A stretch of 64,000 nucleotides of DNA from Corythucha ciliata (GCA_038030265.1 CM075937.1:28376198-28440197), one strand, 5' to 3'. Counted from the stretch's first letter, positions 43,541-56,250 are shown. Notes: generated from the sequence alone by a model not told the origin. Numbers and translations: made by a program.

Positions 43541-44447
43541 CTTGTTTGTTATCAGATCACGCTTCTTGATTCATCGTTTAATTGTAATATATTTCGTGCT
43601 GATGTCTCATTTTTATTGAAAAACACGTAAAATAATACTCACTCTTTTCTTGCCGAGCTCCTTCGTCCTCCTCTTTGAATTTTTTCAAATGAAAAACTGT
43701 CCTAGGCATGGCCAGAGCCAGTTCTTCTTCCTTTATTTTGACCTCGAGCTCGGCAGTCTATCCGAAGCTCGAGCTCCTTTTTCTTTGGAGCGTGTAAATC
43801 ATTTTCATTGTCTGCTCTTCTATGTGTCTTCTCTATTCTCGTGTCCACCTCCAAATTCATTGTAGACCTTTTGGCAGCCATTGCTGAAAACAAAAAAATT
43901 GAATAATAAAGGTAACATGCCTCAAAGAAAAATTCGAAATATGAACACACAGTTGGATTTTGGATCTTGATTTCCCCCCGGAGGATCATGTTGGCTGATG
44001 CGATTGCTCGACGCTTAGGCTTCGCCCTCTTCTCATGTTTTACATGAGCAAAAGGACCTTGCCATGTTCATCACATATTATCTATATGTCTCTTCCTTTC
44101 CGCTAATGGTGATTCTCGTCTTCCTATTTATCACTGATGAATAAAGCAAAAGTGAAATTTTAAGTTCACGCTGTCCATGGCGGCGTAATATTCCTAGGAG
44201 TGGCGAATGGGAGTCAAATACAATATCCCGTCAATGTTCACAAACGAATATTCCGCGATCATTCGTAACGTTCCATGAATATCAATAGCATGATCTCCGT
44301 AAGGGATTCATAGAAGGTTCGCGAGAGATAATGGTAGCATTGTCACATGGTATTTGGAATGTGCTTTGAATATTTTGGGGTTCTCATATCTACATTACTC
44401 AGAAGTCCCACTCACCTCCCCCACGCCCATGAGTCAACTTTTTTCAA
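43541..44447. other. Intergenic, nothing firmly recognised
   Basis: A lysine- and arginine-rich minus-strand frame at 43702-43881 starts MAAKRSTMNLEV but matches no family I know. The remaining sequence shows no repeats or RNA genes. Confidence 0.35.
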
Positions 44448-44450
44448 TTA

Positions 44451-44630
44451 GGCCGATTTCACACTTGAGATTCCGGTATCTGATTCCCGAATCGAGGATA
44501 CTAAAAATACAATACGGCAAACGCGCTCAATCACACTTAAGATTCCAGGATCGCCTTGACTTTAGTGTGTTTTTAGTAGGTAACCTCGATTTGGGAATCG
44601 GATACCGGAATCTCAAGTGTGAAAACTGCC
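44451..44630. mobile_element. MITE with ~55-bp inverted ends and TTA target duplication
   Basis: GGCCGATTTCACACTTGAG at 44451 is mirrored by CTCAAGTGTGAAAACTGCC ending at 44630, and the similarity extends inward for about 55 bases. TTA flanks both sides (44448-44450 and 44631-44633). A three-base TTA duplication with GGC-type ends fits a PIF/Harbinger MITE. The interior has no coding capacity. Confidence 0.85.
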
Positions 44631-45015
44631 TTAAGGTAATTAATATTTAGTTTAAAATAGTAAAATCATGAAAAAAAGGAACACGGACGGAAAATGTCAC
44701 ACTTTGTCTCGGTGTCGTCAACGGCGTTCGCGATAAACACATAAATCGGTCTTCAACTTTCAAAAATCTGGAACAAAGAAAGCAAGCGAACACAATTAGC
44801 AAGTTCTGCAGCCAGTGCAAAATCCAAGCAGCACGCACATCATTCATTACTGGTGGAAAACTACTAAGTGCATGAAAAACGCAGTACTTTACCGTGGATT
44901 TGCGACGTGGAAGGTTTGAAAGCGAGTCATCAAAACCGACGATGAGAGACAAAGAAAAAAGTTAAATTTAGCGCTAGCGTTCAAAGCCTCATCAGAACTG
45001 CAAGGAACATAAAAG

Positions 45016-46455
45016 TTATGAAATCTGGCAAGTAATAACAGTTCGATTGGTAACTACTCTATCGGAAATTACCTCGTCTTCAGAAAACGACTCTTCACTG
45101 TCGCTGGAGTCAAATTCAACTCCGCCAGTAATTATTATTCGATCAATTTCATCATCAATTATGTGACCGAACTCCCAATGCTTGGCTTCGATCTTCTTCA
45201 CATGGTCGCACATCCCGCAATTTTTCCTGCGTATACGCCTGAAAAAATTTCCTCAAATCAATTTCTTTCTCCCTAAGTGATATACCAACACTGTCTCGAG
45301 AAAGATCATTCTTGATGGCTCCCCGCACCAACTCAATCGGATTCAAGTCGGTGTGATAATAAGGGGGTCGCAGAGGTATGTGACCAAAAAGATCGGATCA
45401 AGTCATCAACCACGAAGGATTCTTCGATGGGGACGACGCTTCTCACGAGTCCGATAAGTTCTGCTTTCGTTGATGTTTCGCAGAACTCGATGCCATGCTG
45501 GGAAAGCTATTCGACAATCACGCGCTTGAGGCTTCCGGAATTCGGCTTTTTGTTTATTTCGAGGCAAATGATAACTCGCGTTATTCATGACTATGACACT
45601 GCCCGCCGGCACACGTTTACTAGGAAGCACGTAATGAGCCATTTCAAGAAATTCTCAGCTTTCATGGACGTGCGATAGTCCCCTGAAGTACTTGAGGATT
45701 AGAAAATCAAGAGACCGTCTTTAACGAAGCCTTCCTCCCCACCTCCATGAACAGTAATAAGTCGATTCCTGAAATATAAAATCGCGAGAAATTATTTTCA
45801 TGCTAAAGAAATGATGAATCATGAGCTTACCTATTTTATGGGTAGCCCCCAATTCGTCCTCCGACTGCCAATAGGATGTAACGTTATGCGCCTCTTGTAC
45901 GTACGTTTCATCCAAGAAGACAATATTCTTGTTGGCCTCTCGATGTTTTTTTATCTCCCTCAGGTAGGAGACCCCGTAGCCCGTAGGCTGCAATTTCTGG
46001 CCGATCAATAAGAATTTTACGATTGGACTGACACTTCTTCCACCTAAAACCCTGGTGATGTAGGCGCTGCCGAAAAAACTCCGTACCGCAGTCTACAACA
46101 CTTGGCTCAAGGAACTCCTTATGGAGAAGTCTAATAGACGGGCACTGCTTTTCAACAGTATAAAACTCGCGAACTTTAAAACGAATGGCACTGCCAGTAA
46201 AAGAGTCGAATTCGATTCGCTTTTTATGTGGCATGTTCTTCCTTGTACGTGTGGTGAAAAGTGGCCGACTCGTAGTCTATCGAGGCCGATCGTTCGGCTT
46301 CCTGACTGGGAAACACCGGTAGCCTCAGCCACCAAGCTGTTGACATCGGGCTTAGGCTGTTCCTCTACCTTCTGCCTGGTAAAATACTCAAAAACAGAAA
46401 AAACGATTTGCCTTGCTTGGCTTCCTAAAGTTCTTCTTCTCGGTCTTTCACTCAT
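45016..46455 (-). pseudogene. IS630/Tc1-like transposase relic 1
   Basis: From about 46455 the minus strand reads MSERPRRRTLGSQARQIVFS (HTH region start), then GFRWKKCQSNRKILIDRPEI, KNIVFLDETYVQEAH (first Asp), SVIVMNNASYHLPRNK and HTDLNPIELVRGAIKNDL (Glu). It ends with an acidic tail, FDSSDSEESFSEDE, closing at 45016. The second catalytic Asp, in the usual MDNASYH, is Asn here. At least four frameshifts occur. The family is the DDE_3-type transposases common in arthropod genomes. It would cut and paste its element in the nucleus; this copy cannot. Confidence 0.82.
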
Positions 46456-46739
46456 TTCTGGAATCAAATATAACATCTTAGTTCTCAAAGTATTAAAAAC
46501 ATTAATTATCTCAAGTCTACTTACTTTAATCACGACAAAAAAACCGCGGAGGCAAAAAATGACGCTCATATCACTGATAGAAATATCGGAAAATATCGAC
46601 TACACGAAAAACTGGTGGTAGATTAAGTGCATACTAATCGGCGCTAGTAGCGCCACCGTCGATTTCTTTAATCTTTGGCCGGTCTATAATCTCCATCACA
46701 GCGCGGGAATGGAAACAAAGTGAGCCGGTCAAGACAAAT

Positions 46740-47370
46740 AATAGGATGGAATGAGCGTGGAGTTATGAAAAAAGTGCTTGTGCTGCCTCATCAATACAAG
46801 TGGGAAGACCCATTTGAAAGATGTAACAGTTTATCATTAACATCGACGCTCGTTGTGAGGAATGCGGCGCAACCGGCGAAGGTCGCATTTTACACGAGCC
46901 AGTCAAAGGCGAGGAAGTCACTTTAGAGTGGAGATGCGAAGATGCTCGAGACGTTGCCGACAAAAATAAAAGGTTTTTAGCAAGAGACCGGCGACAAGAA
47001 GTTGGGAAACAACTCTCAAATTCATCCGTCACGCTTTATCGTAAGCTCCAGGCTAACGAATTGACGGACCACGGGTACGTTCAGCCTCCACAACTTTTCA
47101 CATAGCACGTTTTACGGAAAGCGAAACAGCAACACCAAAGATCAATCAGCTGATGTCATTCTTGGACGGGACACTGTAATGTGTCTTGAATCGCAGTATA
47201 CACGATATTGGGCAGGACAAGATCTTTGTTCATTATTACACCCCATCACAGCTTCACGTGTACAACACGTTCGCCAGTAACGAGTACGTCACAGATATTT
47301 TTGAAGCAACTGCATCGGCTTCAACCAAAAATTTAAGAGTGCATGGTTCGTCCGACCATGCGGGCTGATA
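46740..47370 (+). pseudogene. FLYWCH/MULE-type transposase N-terminal relic
   Basis: A frame starting near 46850 gives CEECGATGEGRILHEPVKGE followed by VTLEWRCEDARD, as in a FLYWCH-like zinc region. It continues with YRKLQANELTDHGYVQPPQL. After stops, another frame gives NRSIHDIGQDKIFVHYYTPS and QLHVYNTFASNEYV. The last resembles the segment that leads into the MULE catalytic domain (FVHYY, YN, then I.DATG), and here it ends with FEATASAS. Nothing of the catalytic core follows. The family is inferred from motif order. Confidence 0.45.
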
Positions 47371-48975
47371 GCACGTCGTCTAAATGTTGCCTGAAAAACG
47401 AGACCCGAATAGCATTCTCTATTGGTTGAATGAGTGGCAGAGGGCTGGAGCTAAAAGTACCGACTAAATGTGGTGAAGCCATTTCGTTCACCTAACGTTA
47501 CTTGTACGTCTGCTCAAGCTGGCGAGAAGGATAATTTGAAAATATGAAAAGTATTAAAATGGGAAACAAAACGACTCCGACCTAACTGGTCAGCTACCAT
47601 TTATCGTCCATCGCTCGAACAATGAAAATAATTGGTTCCCAGAGTAGTAGAACATCAAAAAAGGAAGATCACAACTCCGTCTTGAGTCATGCGGCCAGCA
47701 ACGCGGACGGAGAAGAAAAAAAAATCGTTTAGCAATGTGAACGGGTGGTGCAGACCGTGACAGTAGTAGTGGCATTGTTCTCGAGTCATATCCGAGCGGG
47801 AACGAACTGGTCCCCCAGAAAACGGCAAGTCTTCTGCACCGGTTTGGTTCTCTGACGATTCAGAGAATGAGTCGATCACTAAGTCTGAAGAGGAAGCCGC
47901 TCCAAACGACCTGAATTGGTCAGAAGACTAAGAAGAATCGAAAATCAAGGCATCTGACGCCGTCTTCAGATATGAGTGTTGTTGCCGAGGGATAGAAACT
48001 GGAGATCGATACTAACCATATTCATGCGAAATAGGGGTTTGCTGGTGTTGCGCAGAAATAAATTTTACCTGCTTCGGAGAATAAGGTGGTATCTCTTGTG
48101 TCCACAGACTTAAAAATTGACAGTGATCCTCAAGCAAGTCATTTGTTGAGCAATTTGTGTTCAGCATTTCGTGGATGAAGGCCTAAGCCGAAGAACGACA
48201 AGCTCGCTTAAGGCAGGACTATTCACACATTGCCACTTTCGGAACCGACGGTGACACTTGAAACTTTATTTAATTTGCTACTCGTTTTCAAACGACAGGG
48301 GGGATCATCTCATGCCTAGCGGGTGGGATGCATGTAGTATCCAAGGAGAGTTCCCACTGAAATATGAAAGTGTTATCGTGAAGGTAAGGTTGGAGTGAGT
48401 CAAACAAACTGTCAAAGGTGCTTGATTATTCTCATTCGCGACCGGTAAGTTCAAGTTATCATTAATTTTTTATTGCTATTGTGAAACCCGGGAAGATCTA
48501 CATTGTTTTTCTTTTTTAACTTTGTCTCCCTTGAGCATGCAAGTTGTTATAAAAAGCCTCATCTCTTCACTACTACACTAGGCAATTCGCAAATGGTAAA
48601 TTTATTGTTGATTGATCAACGTTGAATTAACGTCTACTGTCTCAATTTTTCAGTAACTAACGTTTTCGATTATCGTTGTTTTGCATGTTTCGTTCCCTTG
48701 ATTCCTTTATAAGTGTACATACGGTGTGATAATTGCATTTCCATGATTCACCTTTACGTATATTCGTTTGTCGTCCGAGACAGCATGAAGCGCCCTACAT
48801 CCATTATTCTGGAAAAACAAGCTCAGGTAAGTAAGTATTCGATTCCTATCCCCATTACCATTTTAAATGAAGACACTGCATGACATCACCTCTCTGAAAT
48901 TGTATTATACTTAATTATAATAATTCGTGGACCTTAATTATTTGAACCTTACGTTTGAACCTGAACTTGACGAAA
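47371..48975. other. Intergenic, nothing recognised
   Basis: About 1.6 kb without an identifiable gene. Several short frames overlap on both strands with no family resemblance. Confidence 0.4.
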
Positions 48976-49800
48976 TGGAAGCTTCCCGTGGAAGACGGAG
49001 CTGGACCGATGACTCCGTTAGGTCATCGAGAAAAGAGCCAACCGGAAAAGGAGACAGGCTGATCCTGTCACATGCGGGGAGCGTTCGAGGTTATGTTCCT
49101 GGGGCATTGTCGCTTTTCCGATCAAAAAAGCAGGGAGATTACCATCTCGAAATGAACGGACACACTTTTTTCAGTGGTTCTAGACCTCCCGAGTCCACCA
49201 TCGTCATGGACAATGCCCCTTACCACTTCCAGCAAGTAGACAAGGCGTCTTTTATGACACAGTAAGGGACCATTTGGTGAACACAATGTCGAAGATTATT
49301 TCGAAAGACGTGAATTCCAAGCGAGAGGATCTGTCCACACGCACAATTTACTCTTCTGCAAAAATGCAGTACCGATTTAACTAAAATTGAAATAGGACCG
49401 TTGGTATGAAGTGCACAGACAGACAGACACGGAACCATAGTTGTTCAGAAAGCTCTGATACGCAAAAAGCGGAATTTCTGAAATCGGAGACCAACATTTT
49501 TTCACCTCGAGAAACGATCACATAGCTTCCCATACCTTCGGTATTCGAGGAAGCAAAACTGTAAAGTGTATGCCATCGACAGTCTCGCTGCAACGTACGG
49601 GCATGAGGTGATTCGACATTCGACTACCACCATATCATTGCCAGTTCAACGAACTTATTTGGGCTCAAATAAAAGGAGATGTGGCTAGAAATAATCAAAA
49701 TTTTACGTTTGCCGAGGCAAAATGGCTATTCATAGATATGTTAAACAAACATGATGGAACTGTTCATTTACATTTATACGTTACAGGTAGAGAGACTAAC
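48976..49800 (+). pseudogene. IS630/Tc1-like transposase relic 2 (C-terminal half)
   Basis: The frame gives RRSWTDDSVRSSRKEPTGKG, then LILSHAGSVRGYVPGALSLF, KKQGDYHLEMNGHTFFSG and STIVMDNAPYHFQQVDK (second Asp intact). A stop at 49263 is followed after about 370 unrecognised bases by PPYHCQFNELIWAQIKGDVA, containing the third acidic residue (Glu) but missing the usual two residues before it. The N-terminal HTH and the first Asp are absent. It is related to relic 1 at 45.0-46.5 kb but on the other strand and with different wording of the motifs, so it is a separate lineage. Confidence 0.78.
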
Positions 49801-50198
49801 AAGAGCCGCTGTTCATAAGGTGACTCCTGATGGATAAAAGTATTATTATTATTATTTTTTTTAGGGCAGGAATTTTCGCCTCAGGGTTGAATGTTTTCAT
49901 TACTTCCAATAGCGCATTGTATCCGATAACCAATCGCTTCGAGGCTCTGTTAGCTTAAGCAACAGTGTTAGGTTAGGTCCCACAAACACCGATAATTCTT
50001 GTAGCACTCAATTTCATTAATTCATTTGTTAGCAAAAGTACATTTATAAGCGAGACAAATTATTATGCAATGAGAAACAAACCAAGCCTACCAAAGAATA
50101 AGTTGACAGAACTTGTGCACAAAAAACTCGTGCTCGGTGGAGTCCATAGCCAGAGAGAAAAAGCCTTATTGAGCACGTGTGTGAAGCTGAGTCGCTGT
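49801..50198. other. Intergenic
   Basis: A short ATT microsatellite lies near 49842-49860. No gene is recognised. Confidence 0.4.
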
Positions 50199-50367
50199 CA
50201 TATTGGTGGGTGCGGTAATGGAAATCATTCCTGCACCCACCAATATGTCCGTTGTGTATCGGACAAATGTGGGCGGTCATATTGGTGGATGGAAAAAATT
50301 CCCTCACCCACCAATTTGTCCGAAACACATCGGTTATATTGGTGGGTGAAGCCACCAATTTGTCCAT
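50199..50367. repeat. Cluster of three inverted-repeat hairpins built on ATTGGTGGGTG
   Basis: CATATTGGTGGGTGC (50199-50213) has a perfect reverse complement at 50233-50247. ATTGGTGG (50281-50288) pairs with CCACCAAT (50308-50315). ATTGGTGG (50338-50345) pairs with CCACCAAT (50352-50359). A smaller TGTCCG/CGGACA hairpin lies between the first two (50247-50266). Open frames across the cluster on both strands simply spell the repeats. Confidence 0.9.
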
Positions 50368-50475
50368 GCTGATGGTTAAGGTTTTGATCAAAAAATTCAC
50401 CTGTTTTGTCATCAAAATAAATATTCTTTCGTAGTAGGCAGATGCAGATTATCTCAGAAATTATTCACTAAGCCC

Positions 50476-50634
50476 GTCTACACACGGAGCGACTGAAAAG
50501 AAACTGGTTGGAAACTTGAGTTACAAACCAGTCACCTTTGAGTCTCTTCAATGTAATTTGACAAGACTCCACACACGGTAGTGATTGAAGTTTCCAAACA
50601 GTTTGGTTTCTTTTTAGTAGCTTCGTGTGTCCGA
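50476..50634. mobile_element. MITE-like inverted repeat, ~45-bp imperfect arms
   Basis: The left arm CACACGGAGCGACTGAAAAG followed by AAACTGGTTGGAAACTT is matched by the reverse complement of the right arm (about 50587-50634) with roughly 80% identity. The interior is about 65 bases and non-coding. No target duplication is evident. Confidence 0.6.
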
Positions 50635-50639
50635 TCAAA

Positions 50640-53600
50640 AGAAGAAAAAAAAGGTCCGATTATGCATTTTGATGGGCGGGGAAAGGTAAAAATAGCGTTA
50701 TTGTTGGCAAAGAAAAAAAATGCTATTCTCTTCACCTAGTTCTTCACCTAGTTGCGTGCTGTCTCTGCATAGATGTGAAATTTGAATTTTTGCTTTCGTT
50801 TTCGCTCCCTCCAAGTATTATTTATCTATATTCGCTGGTATTCGTCAAATAACGAGCGCGGTAAAAGCACGCGCGCTAACAACGACGCAATATTTTTCAC
50901 TTTAGGTGCGTTAGGGATTTAGGTAACAAATGCAGATGACAATTAACGGACTTTTTTATGATGTCGTTTTGCTTTAATGATGGCAAAGAAAAGAAAGATC
51001 CTGCAGGAGTTTTCCTGTAGGTCATTCATCTCATCGGAACGAGTAAAAGGACATCTCTTCTTCCATGCCATCTTCTAATCCCTAGCTCTTCACACATCGC
51101 TCATTAGAATAATAATAAAAAAAATTAAGGGGTTTTCCTAGGTCCAAAATGGACCAAAAGTCCCTATAGACATAGGTAGACCGTTTTCGAAATAATCAAT
51201 ATTTTAGCATTTTTAGTCCTGACGTTGGTTTTATTGGATTCAGCGCTTATAAGTCGAGAACGGTTGCAAGTACATGCAATCTGGTGGCACTATTTGAAAG
51301 AGCAAACATTTTTCAGTGTGAATTGGTCCAGTTATCTCCAGAAGTAGTCGTACTTTTCCAGCTATCAGTCAGATTGTGGAGATTTGTATCAATTTTGGAC
51401 AGTTTAGCCGTAACTTGATCGCATGATAGCGAATCTTGAAATGCTATCCAGGTTTGGCGAATTTCGTAAAAACTTGCCTGATTAGTCAGGACCAAATACC
51501 AAACTCAAATTATCGCACGCCTTTGTAACATTTCAAAGAATTGAACATATTTCGAGCGCAAGGAGATTTTTTGGGGTGTTCTTAGCAATAAGCCTTTGCG
51601 AATAAATGAATTAAGCTCACTACTTCTCATTGGAAATGAAAATAAAACGGAGTTTGATGACATCTGTCTAAATGAATTCCGTTATACTTACTAAGAGCCT
51701 TCCTTTGCACCCGCATCTTTTTAAAAATATATATAAATATATAAAGCACTGCTCTCCAAGAGAAATATTCAAGGCAAATGATTAATTATTTCGCCGACAA
51801 AGGGTTGTAGGGAAAGTCAGCCTCCCTCAAAAGTGTGGAATAGAGCGAAAGGGTGTTAATTTTACCAGGATAATCCTGCTGTGGAGCGGACTTTACCCTG
51901 CCGTAAATCTAAAAGAACCTTTTATGAAGACGCGATTGATCTTCGCCGATAAGTACTTTTTACCTAGAAGCATCGCTTTTTCGCAACCCAAGGTGGATGA
52001 GGGTATGCATATATACCTGCTTTGTGAAAGTCAGTGGACTGCTCATTTTGTGAAAACCGTCAGGCACTCTAAATTAACATTTCATCAACGTTTCTTATTC
52101 TAATGAACGATGTGTTGGATTCGTGATGCTAGGTGCAAATTCAAATTCGACGTTTTCGAATTAGGTGCTGAAGACCACTCACGGATAGCATACATCCATT
52201 GAACTTCAGCTGCTAGAAGACTGAGAATCTGCTCTCACTCGCCCAAAGTTTCAAACAACATGAAGTTGAAAAGCAATGCCACAAAGAATGATCATCGGAC
52301 AATGAAATACCATGAGGATTTATGAAATACCACATGACTTGTAGACCAGTTGCAATGTGGACCAGTTGCAAAGTCCCCTTTCCGAATACTTCTACCACAC
52401 GCATCTCTATATCCTAATCCTTTTAAAAATTAGAGCACCAGGTGTCTTGAAAATTATCAAAACGTTTTCTGGGGAAGAAATATAGTATATTGTGCACCTA
52501 GGCATGAAAGGCGTATTTTTCCGGGCCGAGAAAAAAAGTGGCCAGCCGATGTTTTATCCTACGCAAGAAGGGGGAAAAACTAAAAAATTAGTATTGAGTT
52601 TGAAACTGGAAGGTGGAATAAAAAGAAAACGTTTACCTATCTGTACTTGACAAAATACAAAACAAAAGTGCATCTAGACAAACGACAACGCCTCAGTGAG
52701 TGGGAGCGACGTCGGTCGGTGTGGTGGAGTGAGGAGAGGTGCGTTGCGTGGCAACGAGGAAGACCCCTGCAGGAACAGGAAACAAAATGCAATAGCTATC
52801 CGAAGCGCATCTTGGTGACAAATTTTGGCAAAAATTTTAATGTCTAGGCATGTAAATCATATTTTCATGACAGTTGCGAGTCATGAAAGCACGCGTTTTC
52901 ACATCGAGTAGGATAAACAATTAATTTTAACGCATAATAAGTATTAATTACCTACCTCTCTCTCTACAACCCGGATAGCTTAACGTACAATTTCAGAAAA
53001 ATACCACTATTCAAGGCCTATACGCGTCTGCTTTGAAAGGAAATGAATTGCGAAGTGTAGGATTTTAAGTTCGCTAGGTTTTTCGGAAATAATTACTTCT
53101 TTGTTTTATTTATCAATTATACGAAATGATATGAATAAATTTAACAAAATCACAGATATCGGTATAATGATGGGAAACATTATGAAACGTGTCAGAAAAG
53201 TGGCCGGGTGGTTTTTCATCGTAATTAACCTTTTTTTATGAACCTGTTTCCTGCGGATCTGTGAAAGGATCCTTCCGTACTTTTCTCCATTCGTATTCCC
53301 GTCATAACTTCAAGGAAAGCTGCACGAATTTATGAAAAACGGTCTGATCGCTTATTTCATATGAAAGAGAGCTTTGCTTTACTGAAAGCCAACCCCACGA
53401 AATTCTGTTTTGGAAAGTACCAGCGTAGTAATCAATTTGTTGAACAAATCTTGCGAAATTTGTTTTTTGAAGAGCCAGACAAAGATCCTCCTCTGGTAAT
53501 TTCAATTATCTCCTCTCCCCAGGATTCCAAACAACTTGCTTTTTGACTATTTGGAGTAGCTATTGTCGGCGTACCACATTTAGACTTGGGCCGGGCGACA

Positions 53601-54375
53601 TGCAGATAAGTGGCGTCTAAGCTTACTTGAACAAAAGAAGTCCTGCCGCGAAAATGCCCCAACCACAAGAAAAACATCAATCGCAAAAAAGCTTCATTCA
53701 CAAAAAAAGCTCCAACCACTAAAAAACGTGAACCAAATTTCAGCAGGAGATGATTATTTAAGGAACAGGAACTGACTACTTGCTACTTTTTATCGAGTAT
53801 TACCGACTGTACTTTTTTATCCTGGAAAATGCTTTTTTTTAAACGATTTTCCGGCTAAAGTACTTTATTTCTGTCGAAAAAAGTTGGCAACCACATAGAT
53901 AAAAAAGGGATATACATGCAGGGTGTTCCAGGAGGAAACGGCAATACTTGCACATGTTGTACGACTAAGTAGGGTGAACCCACAGACATGTGTCTTCTTC
54001 TCGGACCTGACTGAAACTCCTTGGAGTTTATTGTCCAGCCATACTATTTGTACGATCAGGAAGTGGCCCGACACGTGCAATGTCTGTTAGCTCGTACTTC
54101 AACTCCCCATCAGCCGCACCCACCGGACAAAATGGGCACGTCCCGGTTAAGACCGAGTGGCGGTGGGGAGCCATGCAGGTGCAAGTGCCATGAAGTACTG
54201 GGTGCATCCGCTTGGCTGCGGGGATTTACCAGCACCATCAACCCGGTTGGACATAGGGACCAGCCGGGAAGTTGACAGTGAACTGGAGCAGTCAGGTGTG
54301 TAGGGGATTGGGACGAATGTGCCGGGGAGGTCAGAAAGATATCAGTGGGGTCAGAGGGATCAGAGAGGGTGGGGG
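50640..54375. other. Intergenic, nothing firmly recognised
   Basis: About 3.7 kb without a recognisable gene. Open frames here are short and have no family resemblance. A short CTCTCTCTC run lies near 52960. Confidence 0.35.
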
Positions 54376-54662
54376 AACAGTAGTGGATACGCTGAGGAAT
54401 TTCCTCAGGCGTATCTTCCCACGGGATGAACCTGATGGGGGGGGAGGACTCTGTCGGAGACCGTGCGTTTCGGGCGGAAGCTGCAATAGTCCCACGTACT
54501 GCGGCGAGCGAGCCGTTTTCGGAGGAGGAGCTTCGAGGTGCTCTCGGGGGGATGGCGTCGGACAAGGCACCGGGTTTCACCGGGGTGTGCCCTGAGATGC
54601 TCAAACATCTGCCCGACTCGGTTGTTGGGGCCTACTTGGACCTTTACAACCGGTACATCTGA
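54376..54662 (+). pseudogene. LINE reverse transcriptase N-terminal fragment
   Basis: The frame from about 54390 gives TLRNFLRRIFPRDEPD. After a shift at about 54430-54510 it gives ASEPFSEEELRGALGGMASD, then KAPGFTGVCPEMLKHLPDSV, ending at 54660. This is the RT finger region (K.PG.DG...E.LK) of Jockey, R1 or I-type LINEs. G+C content is well above the neighbouring sequence. Nothing of the palm domain follows, so it is a short relic. Confidence 0.7.
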
Positions 54663-54929
54663 GGACGTCGGGTCCCGTGAAGAGGCAGCTGAGGATGACC
54701 GGGAAGTTTTCGGAGTTCTTGGCATCGTGAAAACAAACGTTCACACGCACACTTAACCGAAACGAAAAGGTAAACCGAAATTCCAAAGTGAAGTATTCTA
54801 ATGTAGGTAATATTTACAAAATTAATATTTACTAATTTTGGTATTTACAAAATGTTATATGTGGGGAGGGGGGTCCGGATCAGAGGGATGTGATAAATTG
54901 GTTTGAACAAGTGAATATTTGTCGCAATG

Positions 54930-56250
54930 TCCATTGTTTTACGGCACTACATTCAATTTAGGAGACTTTTACGATTCGACTTTGGCCTTCTTCCTCGGTG
55001 CCTTCATGAACTCGCCTATTATCCCTGTCGCGTACCCCATTCATCACTTCAGAACAAATTTGGTTTACAAAATGTTTTTTTGGTTCTTGTAGCTCCAATG
55101 TCCAAAAATTCGGATAGCTTTTATTGTAACAGACCGCGAAGCTTCAATTCGTAAAGCTATTGCCGAAGTGTTGCCTGAAGCCAAAAATATTTTTTGTTGG
55201 AACCACATTTTGAATGACGTGGAGTACTGAGTCAAGAAAGATATGGGGCTCGTTCAGATGATGTAAAGGTCTATAAGTCACACGTTTGGGACCTTCTGGA
55301 TTCGGAAGACGAGTTAACATTTGAAACAAAGTACCAAGATGTTTCCTCGGAATGGACCTTTCCTTCAAGTCATACTTTGACAAGAATTTAAAGGACGGCA
55401 TTCTTAAAAGCGGCAAGTGTGTGCTCGTAGAGCATGAATTGTACCGGCCGACTAGTGGTATCACGATTAACGCGTCCGAAAGTTTTAACGCTGTATTGTT
55501 AAGCGAATCATGTAGAGAAAAGAAATGAGGCCACGGATACTGATTTTGTCCCTTTGCAACCTCGATTTATATTACCAAAAGAAAGTGTGGCGAGCCTATT
55601 GCGACATGGGTAACTTCCATCTCGGACGAACACTAGGAATCTTTCTCTCTCGACATACATGCTGTTGAGTTTCCAACGCCTCACATTCCTCTCGATAAAA
55701 TCACATACTGCTTGGGCACAAATATCCCATGCCTTCAGTTCTTGAAAGCACGTCTGAAGCACCGTACACTGGCTATGGGATTGCTAAGAGCTTATTCATG
55801 ATGGGAAAAGTTCGACTCGATCCAGATTTACTTTTCGTTGTGTCTTCGTTGGAAAATGAAAAAAGATGTCATCACATTCAGGCCGCCAAGCTTGCCATTG
55901 GCGACGTGCAGCAAAAAACACCAGTTGCTGCGCTGTCCAAATTATTGGGAAAACAGAAAGGGTTTAGATCAGGGAGAAAGTCTGTCCCCAAGAAAGTCAC
56001 AATTGTGGAAGGGGCAAGCGGTTCTCAGACTGGTGAAGTGGAAGATGCTAGTTCCAACAAAATGCGCCGGATCCTCTATCGTGAAGAAACGCTTCAGAAG
56101 GGCGGAAAAGGAAACCTTTGATGGCGATTTGACCGTCAAATTTGACTCACCTCAGGAATTTCCACCCAACTTTCATCCTGAACGCCAGACACTCGAACAC
56201 GTCAACTCCCCGCATCAAACCAAAATCAGCAATACAGCATAGGCGCTACG
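54930..56250 (+). pseudogene. MULE-like transposase relic
   Basis: Plus-strand pieces in shifting frames give GDFYDSTLAFFLGAFMNSPI, then VTDREASIRKAIAEVLPEAK, IFCWNHILNDVE, ITINASESFNAVL, LYYQKKVWRAYCDMGNFHL and a C-terminal frame at about 55745-56121 containing GYGIAKSLFMMGKVRLDPDL. This reproduces a family with a MULE-type core: an Asp in GDFY, an Asp in VTDREASI, a CW..H motif and a Glu in SESFNAV. It has at least five frameshifts or stops. It would have mobilised its own element. The last 45 codons before 56121 are polar and not diagnostic. Confidence 0.65.

Noticed and set aside
50199..50367. CRISPR-like array
   Set aside because: The repeats alternate in orientation, spacers are irregular and the host is eukaryotic.
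50044..50415. Frames of 100-123 codons on both strands
   Set aside because: They spell out the inverted repeats in both directions and are not genes.
53302..53719. Overlapping frames on both strands with a possible transposase-like look
   Set aside because: No catalytic or zinc motif is visible and the two strands compete over the same bases.
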